64,000 bases of DNA from Epiperipatus broadwayi (taxonomy: Eukaryota > Onychophora > Udeonychophora > Euonychophora > Peripatidae). Made by a program: the position numbers and the translations under genes. The notes under the pieces were generated by a model. The model saw only the letters and a program-made list of their open reading frames with translations. It was not told the DNA's origin and searched no databases. The stretch is from NCBI GenBank assembly GCA_028023455.1, contig JAQFVV010006203.1, positions 13,678,348-13,742,347 on the forward strand, read 5' to 3'. This document shows positions 46,161 to 58,329 of this stretch, in pieces. Every line of letters begins with the position of its first letter. The stretch's first letter is position 1.

Positions 46161-47427
46161 TTGGTCAATATTGTTTATTTATTATTCACAGTTGTTTTTC
46201 ATATCTAAAAGTCATCGCAACCTCCATCTTTGTCAATAGCCTGAGCACATTGTATTGTGTAGACATTTAGAAATAATAATCAGAATAGGATAAATGATTA
46301 AATTAGTGTATATACATTTTTTTTTTTTAAAAAAAAAAACAGTTCAGTAAATAATTGTAAATTACTAAGCCATGATCTGAGAACTATTTTTCAATTTTGT
46401 CTTAACTAAAAAAAAAGATTATTTGCTACAATATGCACAAAATGAAAAATAAAGAGAATCGGTTGAAGAAATCTCTAATTAGTAAAATGATCAAATATTC
46501 AATACAATTTATTTGTCCATAATATTGTCACAAATACATAAATAAATAATCAATCAAAATGAGGTTGAAGTTAACAACTATTAATAACGATATTATTATA
46601 TTTATTGAATCAGCTTTCATCTCCACTGAGACCTTCTCAAGATATAATTTATTTATTTTTTTGCAATAAATTCAGATAAGAAAAATAAGGGAGAGAAAAA
46701 ATTATGGATGTCATTTTTTAATTGTATAAAAATAAATAGAACAGAATGTATGTATATATCCAATATATATTAAAATTAATAATTAAAGTTTTAAACAAAA
46801 TATGGATGAATTAAAAGCATGAGAGGGTTACAATGATTGAAGACCATGAAAATAAATTGAAACAAAATAAACAAAAAGTTTAAACATTTAATAATAGATG
46901 CTGTTAAATATGTGTTCTAATAGTAACACACCTAACAACCATGAGATAACTTCAGGCCACCTATTTTCTCTGAAATAATTTATTAGTTAATTTTAATACA
47001 TTTGCTTTTAAACACTATTCTAAATCTAGAAGTAATACATGAATTATATATATTTAAAATAATAAAATCAGCTTAATATTAGTCAACTAAAGATTCATTC
47101 CAAAACATTACCACATTACTCTTTCTGATCATTGAATATTTGTGACCTTAAATTTTTAAAAGATAATGTAGTTTTCATTTAAATTTTCTTTTAAACTCAA
47201 TTCCACAAACATTTGTGAAGTTTTTCACTGAAAATATGTTTTTTTAAAAAAAATATATATTCTATGATTGATATTTGTAAATTATAATAACATTTAACAT
47301 TAAATTATTTGCATAAATTTTTAAAAAATATATTCTAGATTTAGTGGCAACCTTGTTGGAGTTTAGTTGTAGTCCTGATGCACTTAAAATGTTATTGTTT
47401 TTAAATAGGTTCACTTTCTATTTTATC
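46161..47427 (+). other. HPS4 intron 5: unassigned AT-rich stretch
   Basis: No gene or recognised repeat. A T/A tract lies at 46319-46340. Confidence 0.5.
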
Positions 47428-47640
47428 AGCAATCATCATCATTTTCAATAATTATCAATCCACTGCAGGATATAGATCTATTGTGTTTAATCTAGACTTT
47501 CCGATCTATAGTTTATTCTTTTTGCATCATTTCCAACCAACTTTTTTTATCTCATCCAATCCCTCTCACATTTGATCTCTTGGAATCTACTTTAGCCTTT
47601 TAGTTATTTGTTTATGGTCATCTTTTTTAACACTGATGTG
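47428..47640 (-). mobile_element. RTE 3' fragment, minus strand
   Basis: The sequence from AATCATCATCATTTTCAATAATTATCAATCCACTGCAGGATATAGATCTA onward matches the 3' end of the RTE copy at 11412-11590 (TCATCATCATCAACCATTATCAATCCACTGCAGGATGAAGGTC), including the TCTCACAT-TG-TCTCTT block. Only about 200 bp is recognisable, which fits the 5' truncation common in LINEs. Confidence 0.82.
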
Positions 47641-48069
47641 CTAAAATCAAATTAACATTCTTTAATGGTTTTTCTTTTTTTTGCATATAAATCCCAACTT
47701 TCCAAGTCAAATGATAATGAAATTATTGTAACTTTTTTTTTTTTTTTTTATGGATTTCTTCATTTCTTTTTTGTTGGTACTATCCCATGTTTCTGTATTT
47801 TGACAATAGCAATATCTTACTTTAAAATTTTATTCAGTTACCAATTAGAAATTTCATAATATATATATTTTGAGATTTTTTCATTTTAGAATTTAATAAA
47901 GAGAATTCTGTTTATTTAACAGAAAAAAAAAATACCAAATTATTTTTTTTAACTTTTTAAATCAAGATTGTTATCAGATTCATTGTCATAAACTCAAGAT
48001 CATAACACAAATTTACTTTATATTAATTCATATATTGTTTTTTATTTAATGCAAGCAGTTAGTGATTAA

Positions 48070-48397
48070 AGTGAAAGGCTGAAACCTATCGCATGCGCTT
48101 TTACTGTTCAATTCATAACATCTGAAAAATTACTTCGTAGTAAATCATAAGATTTTGCATTGTTTGTTTATAAATAATAAGCAGTGAGTTAAATGTGAAT
48201 ATGTTCGCTCTCAAGTCAAAATACTTCATGGCTTATATATATAAATTTAAGTAAAGAGAAAAGTGGAATGACCTTTTTCTTGTAAAGTCTCTGTCTTGTG
48301 TTGAGATTTGAGAGTTTCCTACATAGTCATTATTACATCTGATTGGCTATCATATAAGCATTCTAAAAGCACATGCAAGAGCTTTCAGCCTTTCACT
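48070..48397. mobile_element. MITE with about 35-bp terminal inverted repeats and TTAA flanks
   Basis: The left end is AGTGAAAGGCTGAAACCTATCGCATGCGCTTTT, and the right end is the near complement (AAAAGCACATGCAAGAGCTTTCAGCCTTTCACT). TTAA stands immediately outside each end (48066-48069 and 48398-48401), as for piggyBac-type insertions. The termini do not start with the CC(C/Y) usual in piggyBac, so the superfamily is an inference from the TTAA flanks. There is no coding capacity. Confidence 0.72.
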
Positions 48398-48401
48398 TTA
48401 A

Positions 48402-51305
48402 TTAATTCATATATTGTCACACTCAATAGTTAGAGCCATTCTTAATTTAAAGATAAAATAATTTCCAAATTGGCTTGGTCAGATAAATGTAAATCATTGG
48501 CTGTAAAAACTATGATTTGAAGTTTATTTTATTATTTAAAATTTATATTAAAAAGCGTATAAGAGAAGTATTTATTATACTTGATAAAATAAATATATAT
48601 TTTAGTTTAGTTTATTTGAAAGAAGGCATTTCATTCTTAAAATTTATTTGGTTCCAGAAAAAACATCTTTTTGATTATATATTTCTTATAAAGCTAGATG
48701 AGGCAATTTAACAAACCCATTATTCCACATATCAATTTTTTAGTGGATGGGATGATTCCTGAAATTTTTCATTTTTACTTTATTTTGTGTTTTTAAGATT
48801 TTGAATGTCTCATGGTAGATATTTTAACTAAAAATTAAGGGATTTTTTTTTTTTTTTTTTAATGCTTTACTTAAAAAAAAAGTTTTCAAATTAAACAAGG
48901 AAAAGGAAATATAAATTTTATTTTAGTGAAAAAAAAAAAGAATTATAAAAATAAAAAAACTGTTAATTATAAACAAGTCAAAACATGATAAATAAATTAT
49001 CTGAAAAACAAAATAAAATGTGAAAGTATTTATATATTGTGTTCTTGGTAATACCAACAAATCATGAGTTCTATTTTAATTATTGCTTTTAATTAAGAAG
49101 TAAATATATTACTACAAAATGGCAAAACTGGAAAAGGAAAAATAAATGTGCTACTTATTCTGGATTATTATTAGAAGTCGTGACATTATTTTCAATTGTG
49201 ATGATCATATAAATAGCATTATTTTCATAAAGTATACAGAAATAGTGTAGTTTTGCCTTCTCCTGAACAGTAAAAAATAATGTTCTTCTGCTGATACAAC
49301 TATGATCAATTTTTGACATCTTCATCTTATTTGACTGCTGACTGATACAGATATTAGAAATAAGATATTGAAAAAACAATAAAACTAATAGATTATGAAA
49401 AATATTTAATTATATTTCTTTGATTTTGTTTCAATTAAAAAAAAAAGTTGGTAGTTTTTAATTATAATAAATATGACATTTCAAATGTTTTTAGCTCCCT
49501 TAGTGATTACATATCTAAAATACCCAAAAGAGTGGTATTATCATGCATCTAATACACAATCCACATCACAAAGTGATAAGTCATCACTTTATTAAATTTT
49601 ATTAATTTATAAAATAGATGCTGATTCAGCAACTTATAGAATACAAATGCTACATTTATGAGAATATAATTTAATAAATAAAAAACAGTGTAAAATATTA
49701 TTAGTTCTATAATCTTCAAATTAACAAAATATAATTGCTATTTCATTTTTAATAGTAAGACTCCATTACTTAAGCTTAAAAACTAATCTTCAAAAATTAG
49801 AATAGCTTTTATTATATATCTGCATGATTTTGCTTTTTTAAATTTTTTATTTACTGCTATCACAAATGTGCATGCTAACCCATTTAATCAGGACATAGCA
49901 TTTTAAAATTCTTGCATAAACCTTAATTATTTCCAAATGAAACTATATAAAAAAACATTAGTTAAATTAATACTGCATTAGTCTGCAGATCAATAGTTTA
50001 ATAATTTTGATCACTTATTCATAAAATTTATAAGAGTAAATTATTCTAGGCTTAGTTAATTAAATAAAAGACATTAAAAAGTTATATTTGAAAATTAGTA
50101 TATATTTAATAGAAAGAAATATTTTTTATTTATAAAATATTTGCATGTGAAAACTATATATTTTTACTAAGAATTAAACTTCATAAAAAAAGTACTCCAT
50201 TAAGATTACGATTTGATTTTAATAAATAAATATTCAAATAGCTTTATTTCTCAATTCATAAGAAGTTTGCGCACCAGAAGTGACAGAACTGGAATTGATC
50301 TAAGGATTTTACACCCCATAGTTTGAAGCACTAACATATACAGGACTTTGATTTTAATGTTTTATTCTGCAAATATTCTAAATAATTAAGTAAAATGGAT
50401 GGGAATTGTGATAGTATACAGGGTTTTTTTTTTTAAATAATACAAAATGTATTATAAATAAGTTAAATCATATAAAATTAAGTAAAAACCAAAGTATAAT
50501 TACATAGTATATTGAAAAAAATGTACCTAAGCATACTCAGATTAGAAATATGCAAATATTAATAAAATAATTTAAATCACTATATCCATAATCAGAACAT
50601 AGTAAATATTGTAGAAAAGATTTAATATTGATATATAATAGTTTATACTTTAAATATAACAATAAGTATTAGAATATTTATAAAGAGTGGGTAATGAGTA
50701 GAGTTACCAATACCAGTACTACTGATGCCAGAATCCCGGTATTATCAACGAAAATTCAATACCAAAATACAGAATCAAGAAAACTGACATTTCAGTATTG
50801 ATTATATTTTACACCAGATTCTAAATATTTTTAAAAGCTCCTACCAGAATAATTTAGTTTTATAAATAGTATTATTATTATTTTTTTTATATCTATTTTG
50901 CTTTAAAATATAACAAAATTTAAGCTAAAAAAATATTCACTTAAAAAATTACTGCGTTTTCACATGCAGTAATTTTCTATTACTGTTATCATTTTTGTCA
51001 AAATTTGAAGTAAAAATGCTGTGATTGTAAATACAATGAAAAAACCATATTTGGGGAATTTAAAAATAGAGATTTTAATCTTAGGAGAATGCTTATAATA
51101 GAATAAATGTAATCATATAATTTCTAGTCACATTAAAAATATTATATTAAATCCATATGGAATCAAAGGCTGTGGCAAAGAAATTTTCAACTACATAACT
51201 TTATACTTAGCAATGGTAATTTATAATAAAAAAATTGAATGAAAAAGAAAAGATACCTAGTATAATGATAATGGATAATTGAGAGTCAGTAACAGATTGA
51301 AGATA
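48402..51305 (+). other. HPS4 intron 5: mostly unassigned
   Basis: AT-rich. A small block at about 50700-50800 (ATACCAGTACTACTGATGCCAGAATCCCGGTATTATC...CAATACC) has a CGGTATT-rich make-up as seen in some hAT-type termini, but no end or target duplication could be fixed. The rest shows no gene or repeat I can support. Confidence 0.4.
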
Positions 51306-51309
51306 AAAA

Positions 51310-51595
51310 GGGAAATTTATCCAGAAGAGGTTAATAAACTCCTACAAGGAAAATACGACATCAATGAACAAGTAATTCATAATAAAAAGTTTCAGAAGGT
51401 AAAAGCAGTGGTAATTAGAGGATATGAATTTAAAAGTGATTTATGATTATTAAATACTCCTGTTGTAAATAAAGATTTCATCATAAAAATTACAAATGAA
51501 AAATATTTAAAAAACTTATTTAAGAAAGAATTAAATATATTGAATGTTAAAATGGGCAGAACTAGTTTCAGATGTGAGAATTTTATTGGCTAATT
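51310..51595 (+). pseudogene. Protein-like decayed frame of unknown family
   Basis: One frame is open over nearly 290 bp except for a single TGA near 51445. It reads IYPEEVNKLLQGKYDINEQV, then KFQKVKAVVIRGYEFKSDL, the stop, LLNTPVVNKDFIIKI, and ends NILNVKMGRTSFRCENFIG. The residue mix (balanced K/E/D/R with spaced hydrophobics) looks like real protein rather than translated AT-rich noise. It may be a LINE ORF1 or gag-like relic. I do not recognise the family. Confidence 0.35.
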
Positions 51596-51599
51596 AACC

Positions 51600-53956
51600 G
51601 ATGCACCAAATTAAATACATTATCAAATGGAAATATATAAATGTAAAATACAAAAAATTGCAAAAGAAACTTTGTAATATTAACAGAACTGTACTTATAC
51701 TTTTTAGATTCTAAATTAAATCATGGACTTTTTAACCAAAGTAAAACAATTAAAATCTTAAAATTTTTTATCAGAGTTTAGATTTTGGCAGATTTTTATA
51801 TTCACAGGATGTTTTCATATGTACATCTCTTAATATTAAAACGATAATGAAGAGGAAAAAAAAAGGGAGGGGGGGTTGTAAGAAGAAATTTCCAAGGATA
51901 TGGTTTTAAATAGCTGCAGCACAGAAACTAAGTTATAGAAATGATAAAATAATGAGGTGATAAGTGATATGGTAGAAATAAATTGCTGTGAAAATGTAAG
52001 TGCGGTAGATAGAAATATGTATAACAACATTAATAATGAATTGAGATGTTGGTGGACACACATTACAATTATAGGAATATTGTAATAATAAAGCAAAAAA
52101 ATGAATGGTATGTTATATAAAAAAGATTGGCTGTTTTATAAAGATGGGAAAAATATAAAAATAATTTATGTGATAAAAGTAATATGCTTTACCTATAACA
52201 ATAGAAGAAAAAAAAAGATTACTTATCTGACATGATGGATGTACAATATTTAAAAGAGGTAAAAAGCAAATGTGACTTTATGTCCTTGAGTTTTTTTTTA
52301 TATTTTTAGCCACAATATTGTTTATTTAAGATTGATTTTAAATTTAATAGTATTATGAACTATAATGAAGTTGAAATTAAATAAATGTATTAACTTTTTT
52401 TTGTATATTTTTTTTTTTTTACAATGCTTTATTATTTATAGTTTTAACCCTCTAACAGTTTTTTTCAAAGATTACTTATCATTTAAAGTATTTTGTAGTC
52501 AATACTATATGAAATAATAAGAAATTGTATAAGGTAAAAGGACAGAAAAAAGAATATGATGTGTCTATATCTATAAAAAACATTACAGAAAAGTGAATAT
52601 TGAATATAACTAAATGTATTATTGAGTGACCATCTTTAAATAAGTAAGCATATTGTTTTTACAATATTAGAATGATATGTTTATATTGAAGTGTGAATAG
52701 CTTAATGTGAATAAATACATTCACTGTATGGATATAAATGTAGCAGTGTCTTCTGAAAGGAAGTCCAAGTCATCATAAGCTGAAGATAAAGAGTGTATTA
52801 GCATTATCGTTTACAGTCCATGACCAATGCTTTCATCATTAACTAATCAAAATAGTTCATAAGGAGTTTAAGAACCAGAAGTGATTGTTCTGGAGTTACT
52901 GCATTCAACCAAGCAGAGTCTTACATCTTTGATGAGGTAATGATAGATTTCTTCAGCAAATTTCCAAGTACAATTATGCCATCAATAGGAAAGAATTCTT
53001 GATTTTTCTTTTTAAAAAGTGGCTAGCTCTAACTAATTAAAGCACTATGCAAACAATATGCTATTTTTTTAGTCTTTAAACAAGGTCTTGTTCCCCCATC
53101 TCTGTTACAACCATTGCTACATTTATGATGATTGCAGTTGAAAGCATACTAAGCACTAAACTTTGCTCTTAATATAGTTTTTGTATATGTATTCATTATC
53201 TAATGTAAATTGATTTGAACATAATTTATATTATCCAATGTAAATTAACATAGGCACAAATATATATTTCACTTGACGATTATTTCTTTTAAACCCAATA
53301 TGAAAATAATTATCTGATTAAAATATATAGTTGTCTATTAAATTGATTATGTTTACATATTCAATTCAATGAGAAAATATATAATGCATTTTTTGTCGAA
53401 GCTATTAATATAATGATTAAAAATTAATCATTTTCATTTATTTTCTGAGCTGTTATGTGGTTGCTTAAATTAGACAGTGATACTATCAAATGTAAAATTT
53501 TAATCAGCAGACATAGTCTACAATCTCACTCATATCAGCATTGCCCTAATGTGACCAGCGAACTATAAGTTAGGAATTTGTACAACTCTCTGACTACTAT
53601 TACCTATTATTTAATGCTGTTTTAATTTAATATTACTATTTGATAGTTATTTGTTTACACGAATTTTAAAACGAATAGCAATTAATTCTGCCTCTGAATA
53701 TTAGTTAATTAGCAGATTTGAGTGAGACTATGTGAAAGTCTGCTGTTATAAAATTTCATACTTAAACTGTTGTTTTTGTCTGATTTAAATATTGAAAATG
53801 ATTCCTTTTCATTCTTAATGTTGATCGCTTTGTCATTGGAGGGTACAATTTTAATGTAGCCAGTACTTGGATGTTATTTACAGTTATTAAATCTTATATA
53901 ATTATAAATTCTTGTGTCTGTGTGTGTATTATATATATATCTTATGTTTGTTTCAG
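51600..53956 (+). other. HPS4 intron 5, last part: no gene
   Basis: AT-rich. It holds a TG-rich stretch at 53911-53927 before the polypyrimidine region of exon F. No repeat was recognised. Confidence 0.5.
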
Positions 53957-54450
53957 ATTTTAGACTACCAACAGGTGTGTTTATGTTTCCTGTATATTTA
54001 GAAAGTATGGAATATTTAGAATTACAAAAGTTTTCTCATAATTCCCTTAAACAGCGGCATACCAAATCTTCGAATTTTCTTATCCCAATGCAACTTGCAG
54101 AGTCTGATCACAAAACATCTAGTGTTAACATTCCTCAGATTTCTGAATCTCCTTTGGATACATGTGGAGCCGTTACTTCCTCTTTAAATTCTTTGTCATT
54201 ATCTGATAATTCCGAACATAAACCCAACTCTTCTGTAAAACCAGATGAAGGCCAATTAAACAAAGGTTCATTATCTCCTAAGTCTTCAAATAATTTAAGA
54301 CCTACAGATAGGCGGCGAAAGAGCAGTGTTTTTCAACGGCCTCAGGAATCTACTGAATTAACTCTATATATGCATACTCTCAGTGATATGGTACTGATTT
54401 TGCTTTTGGATCCTGAATTTAGTAACAAAGCAGATCTTATTCATGCCTTG
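53957..54450 (+). CDS. HPS4: HPS4 homologue, exon F (end of second longin, linker, start of third)
   Basis: The acceptor is TGTTTCAG before 53957 and the consensus donor GTAAGT is at 54451. It has 494 nt: two bases completing Asp from exon E, then 164 codons, ending in phase 0. The beginning, FRLPTGVFMFPVYLESMEY, parallels the HPS4 strand PNVQIIPVFVTKEE. The middle is a Ser/Pro/Asn-rich, presumably disordered linker (SLNSLSLSDNS, KGSLSPKSSNN) ending in a basic RRRKSSVFQR patch. The linker is much shorter than in vertebrates, which fits its known variability. The end, LTLYMHTLSDMVLILLL, matches the LYTHCVKGLVLSLL strand that opens the C-terminal longin domain. The apparent start codons upstream of 53957 lie in intron. 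Confidence 0.93.
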
Positions 54451-54654
54451 GTAAGTACTAATAAATACAAATAAAAAATTGTTTAATTTTTTTAAAAACA
54501 GTAATAGCTTTTTTTTTCTCCCTGTCAAACTATTTTTGAATATATATTGAGTTAATCATAATGCAAACACATTTTCATGACTAGTTACCAGCTATTTAAC
54601 CCTTTTTGTAGAAAACGTATTCACTAAATAGTCAATTTTTGTACACATTTTATG

Positions 54655-57600
54655 CTTATCAACATTATTTTCAACCATCATCAGTCCACTGCAGAATGAA
54701 GATCTCTTCATATTTAATTCATTTTCTCCAATCAATAACCTCTCTTTTCTACATTCCTTTTTTCATTCTTCCTTCTTAAATGTGGTCTCTTTCTGGATCT
54801 TTTGTTTTATCTTCTAATTCAAAGTGTTATCCATTAGGCTACCATCTTTAACAATTATCCAACTCGTCCCCATTTTAAACTCTTAATTCTTTCAGTGATG
54901 CCTGTTTGTTATCTCATCCAAATATTACTTACATTTTCAATTCTTTCTCGTTATTCCCAACATACATCTTTCCATGCTTCATTGGGTAGTATGATGTCTG
55001 TATTGCTTTTCTATTAAATATCCAAGTCTCAGATCTGTGAGTAAAAACTGATAAAACAAACTTATTTGCTTAAATTTAATATTAAATTATTTTTATCAAG
55101 AGCAATCCAAGTTTAATTCTATTATTAATTTCATCCATTATGTTTTCATCTATATTATTAATCTGACCAAGATATTTATAGTTATTAACTTCTAATTTAT
55201 TATTATCTGTATTCTTTTCTAAGAAAATCCACTGAACCAATATCTTTAATTTTTTTTAACATTTATCTTTACTTTTATTTTCATTTGATTACTCAACATT
55301 TTAGAAAGCTCTGAAACATTATTTGTAAAAATAATCACATTATCTGTAAAATCTAGATCAGTGGTCTTCAACCTTTTCACACCTGTGGATCGGTAAAAAT
55401 AAGGATAAGTTTCCGCGGACCAGCAAAAGTAAGGATAAGATTTCGTAAACCGGCAGAAGTCTATAGATACATTTTCTTAAAGATAAGTATATTTGTTATA
55501 ACTACATCAAAACAACAATGTTAAATATATAAGATAAAGTTTTATATATATATATGGAGTTTATGTAATAAAAAACTTTTTTTTAAATTTTTTTAGAAAA
55601 GTAATAAAAAATTTAATTCTACCCCCCCCCCCCATAAACATCTGTGATAACTAGAAAAACAAATTAATTTATGAATGATTGATTAGATTTTGTTTTCGTT
55701 CTATTTTCTTTTTTTTTTAATTGGGTAAAGATGAGATGAAAAAATAAATAAAAATTGGCTATATTAATTGTTAAACTCTTATTATTTATTATTACAAACT
55801 TTTTACTGCCCGTCTAGCATGCGGACCTGCAGAAAAGTTCCGCGGCCCGGCACCGGGCCACGGACCAAGGGTTGAAGAACACTGATCTAGATGACTTAAA
55901 TAATTTTCAATTATTTTCACCTTCTTAGCTTCCCAATTTAATTCACAAATTATTTTTTGTAAAACTATGAAAAGTTTTGGCAATATAAAATTATTCTGTG
56001 ATATACTCTTTCCAATGTTAATCTTAGTATCATCATGTAATCATTGCTTTTGCATTTTGATAAATATTTTTTTAATATATGACACTATCCTAAGCTTATA
56101 TCTTGATGATTTAGTGCATAATATAATGTCAACATATATTAATTAATCCTTTCTGTAACTTCTCCCAATAGTTGGATATGATTCACTGTGCTATATCTAT
56201 TTTTAAACTTAGCTTTTTCTTTTGATTGGTTTAAATCCAGAATTAATTGTAGACGAATTATAATTATCTTGATAAAAAATTTGTATAGAATTGATAGAAG
56301 ACTGATAGGTCTGTACTTTCTAATATCATCTTTGTTACCTTTCTTAAATACTATTACTACTACTGCATTTTTCTAATTATCTGGTACATCTTTATCATTT
56401 AGTCTTTTGGTATAAAGTTTTGCTAAGAATTTTTCTATTTTTTTCACCTTCTTTTAAATTATCAATAATAATGTCATTATTTCCTGGATCTTTTCCTTTT
56501 TCATAGCTTAAATTACGTATATCACTTCTTCATTTAAAATACTTGGCAATTCAGAGGATGTAGTAATTTTAGAAGATACTTTATTTTCTGGTTCTTTATT
56601 ACTGTATAATTCTTTATAGTACTCATTTTATGATATCTTTTTTTTAAATAATAGTTCATTATTATTATATTGCTGAAATGTTTTATACTTTTGAAGCTTT
56701 TATTTTCCTTGTCAATTTGCAATTATATATATTTTTATATCATTATTAACTCATTATTTGTGCATTATCTTGTCTCAGTAGAAAATTTATGGTATGCTGT
56801 TGTTTTCTGCACCAGTTATCTTTCTTGCAGTTCTCAATAGACTATCAGCTAATCATCTTTAAAATCTGTTAATATTTTAAAATGACTTATAAGTAAATAA
56901 ATTTATTAGAGTATTTTTAAAGATTAGGAATATCACCTGTTAATATTGTCTTTTGGTTAAATAATTTTCATCTCTTGTTTGTGCATTAATGTGTTTATAT
57001 ATCTTATATCTTGCTAATTGATAATCACTATCAGTGTTGAATTTATTAAGAACATTACAATCTAGAAAATAAATATTTTCTTTTAATCAAAATATAATAT
57101 AATTCTGTTGTACCTTTATTTGCATGTGTTCATGTCCATCTTCATTTAGCTTCTTTTTTCCCCCATAAAAAGAGTTTTATAATATATAGTTTTTTTTCTT
57201 TAAAATTTCATAAGTTTGTGCCCTCTCTCATTTCTGATATTATAACCAAATTTACTCACAGTACTTTTATCTTTCAATCTTTTTTCAATTGTAACATTAA
57301 AATCTCCCATGACAATTTTGAAATATTAGATCAAAATAAAAGCATTTTGCACATTCATATAAAAGCCTTCTACTTCTTCATCAAATGAGAACTGTCTGCA
57401 GTAATTTGGATAAGAAATCTTGATACTCTGTCTGATATACCGTCAATCACTACAATGTTGTATTTCCATTTTTTATTTATTATGAATCTCATTTCACTTG
57501 TGCTTTCAATATTTGTGCCTTTATATTGAAGTACATCTTTCACAAAGTTCAATAATGTCCCATTTAAAAATAGGCAGCTCTTCCAATTAGTTACAATTTT

Positions 57601-58000
57601 CCTTGCAGTTGTAGGTATCTAAGTAAAAAGTAATCATCAAATGGCAGCCTGGGTCTGCAATCAGGGGATCCTTAGCATCCTCTGTCTTTGACTACCAAAA
57701 CTGTTGCCTTGATTAGAAATTTTACAACCTCCGGGGAATAAGATCCATAATTTAGTTTTGTTTATCATGATTAAAAATATCTATAAGGAAAAAAAGATCA
57801 TTCACATCCATTCATCCTATCTTCAAGAAAAGTCAAATGATATTTCAAATAAGAACTATCAGCTAACTAGTGCTTGATAAAAAGCCAGTAAACTCACCAC
57901 ATAGTGATGCATATATCTACTATATGAATAATCATATACTAATAACAGCTATAATGATAAGAACATATGGAGTGAACATTAGAAATTTACCCTGATCGAA
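54655..58000 (-). mobile_element. RTE-like LINE, second copy, decayed, split by a hAT-like MITE
   Basis: Follows the intact copy at 11413-14696 over nearly its whole length on the minus strand. The 3' end is ACCATCATCAGTCCACTGCAGAATGAAGATCTC (about 54675). Endonuclease remnants lie at about 57290-57560 (for example VSRFLIQI...), and the 5' leader ATGGCAGCCTGGGTCTGCAATCAGGGGATCC lies at about 57640. It ends near 58000, at GAACATATGGAGTGAACATTAGAAATTTACCCTGATCG, some 100 bp short of the full 5' end. Stops and indels are frequent. It contains the insertion at 55359-55884. An open frame at 55792-55983 is a chimera of RTE and insertion sequence. Confidence 0.85.
55359..55884. mobile_element. hAT-like MITE inserted into the RTE copy
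   Basis: 526 bp. It begins CAGTGGTCTTCAACC and ends GGTTGAAGAACACTG, imperfect terminal inverted repeats of about 16 bp. It is flanked by the 8-bp duplication ATCTAGAT (55351-55358 and 55885-55892). An 8-bp duplication and CA(G)TGG..CAACC ends are characteristic of the hAT superfamily. GC-rich subterminal motifs of the GGACCGGCAAAAGTAAGGATAAG type sit at the left, and CGCGGCCCGGCACCGGGCCACGGACC at the right. There is no transposase. A 12-C tract lies at 55622-55633. Confidence 0.9.
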
Positions 58001-58329
58001 TACTGGAATATCTATTAATTGCTAGTAAAATGTGTGTTTAAATTATTGCTAAATTTACATTACTAAAATTACTGTCTAAAAATAGTTAAATAATAAAATG
58101 GAAATAAATTAAAACATTAATTGAATAATGAGAATAAACTAAAGTAAAATTTGATTACGAAAATTCAGTTGTCAATAACTGATTAACAATTGAATTCTAG
58201 AAAAATTGAATGTTTTAATAAAACCTAATTGATAATAAAAAAAACCTTCCACCCGGATACAGATAAACAGTTAGATTACTCCAGAAAACAAAAGAGAACA
58301 AAAATTAATTAAGCAGGGGGGGGGGGGGA
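58001..58329 (+). other. HPS4 intron 6: spacer with poly-G tract
   Basis: AT-rich, ending in 13 consecutive G at 58316-58328 next to the start of a LINE relic. No gene. Confidence 0.5.

Noticed and set aside
53914-53956. Start codons and hydrophobic residues ahead of exon F
   Set aside because: They lie in a TG/TA-rich intron end just before a good acceptor; the homology begins after the AG at 53956.
55792-55983. Minus-strand open frame of 63 codons
   Set aside because: It fuses decayed RTE reverse transcriptase with the end of the inserted hAT-like MITE; it is not a gene.
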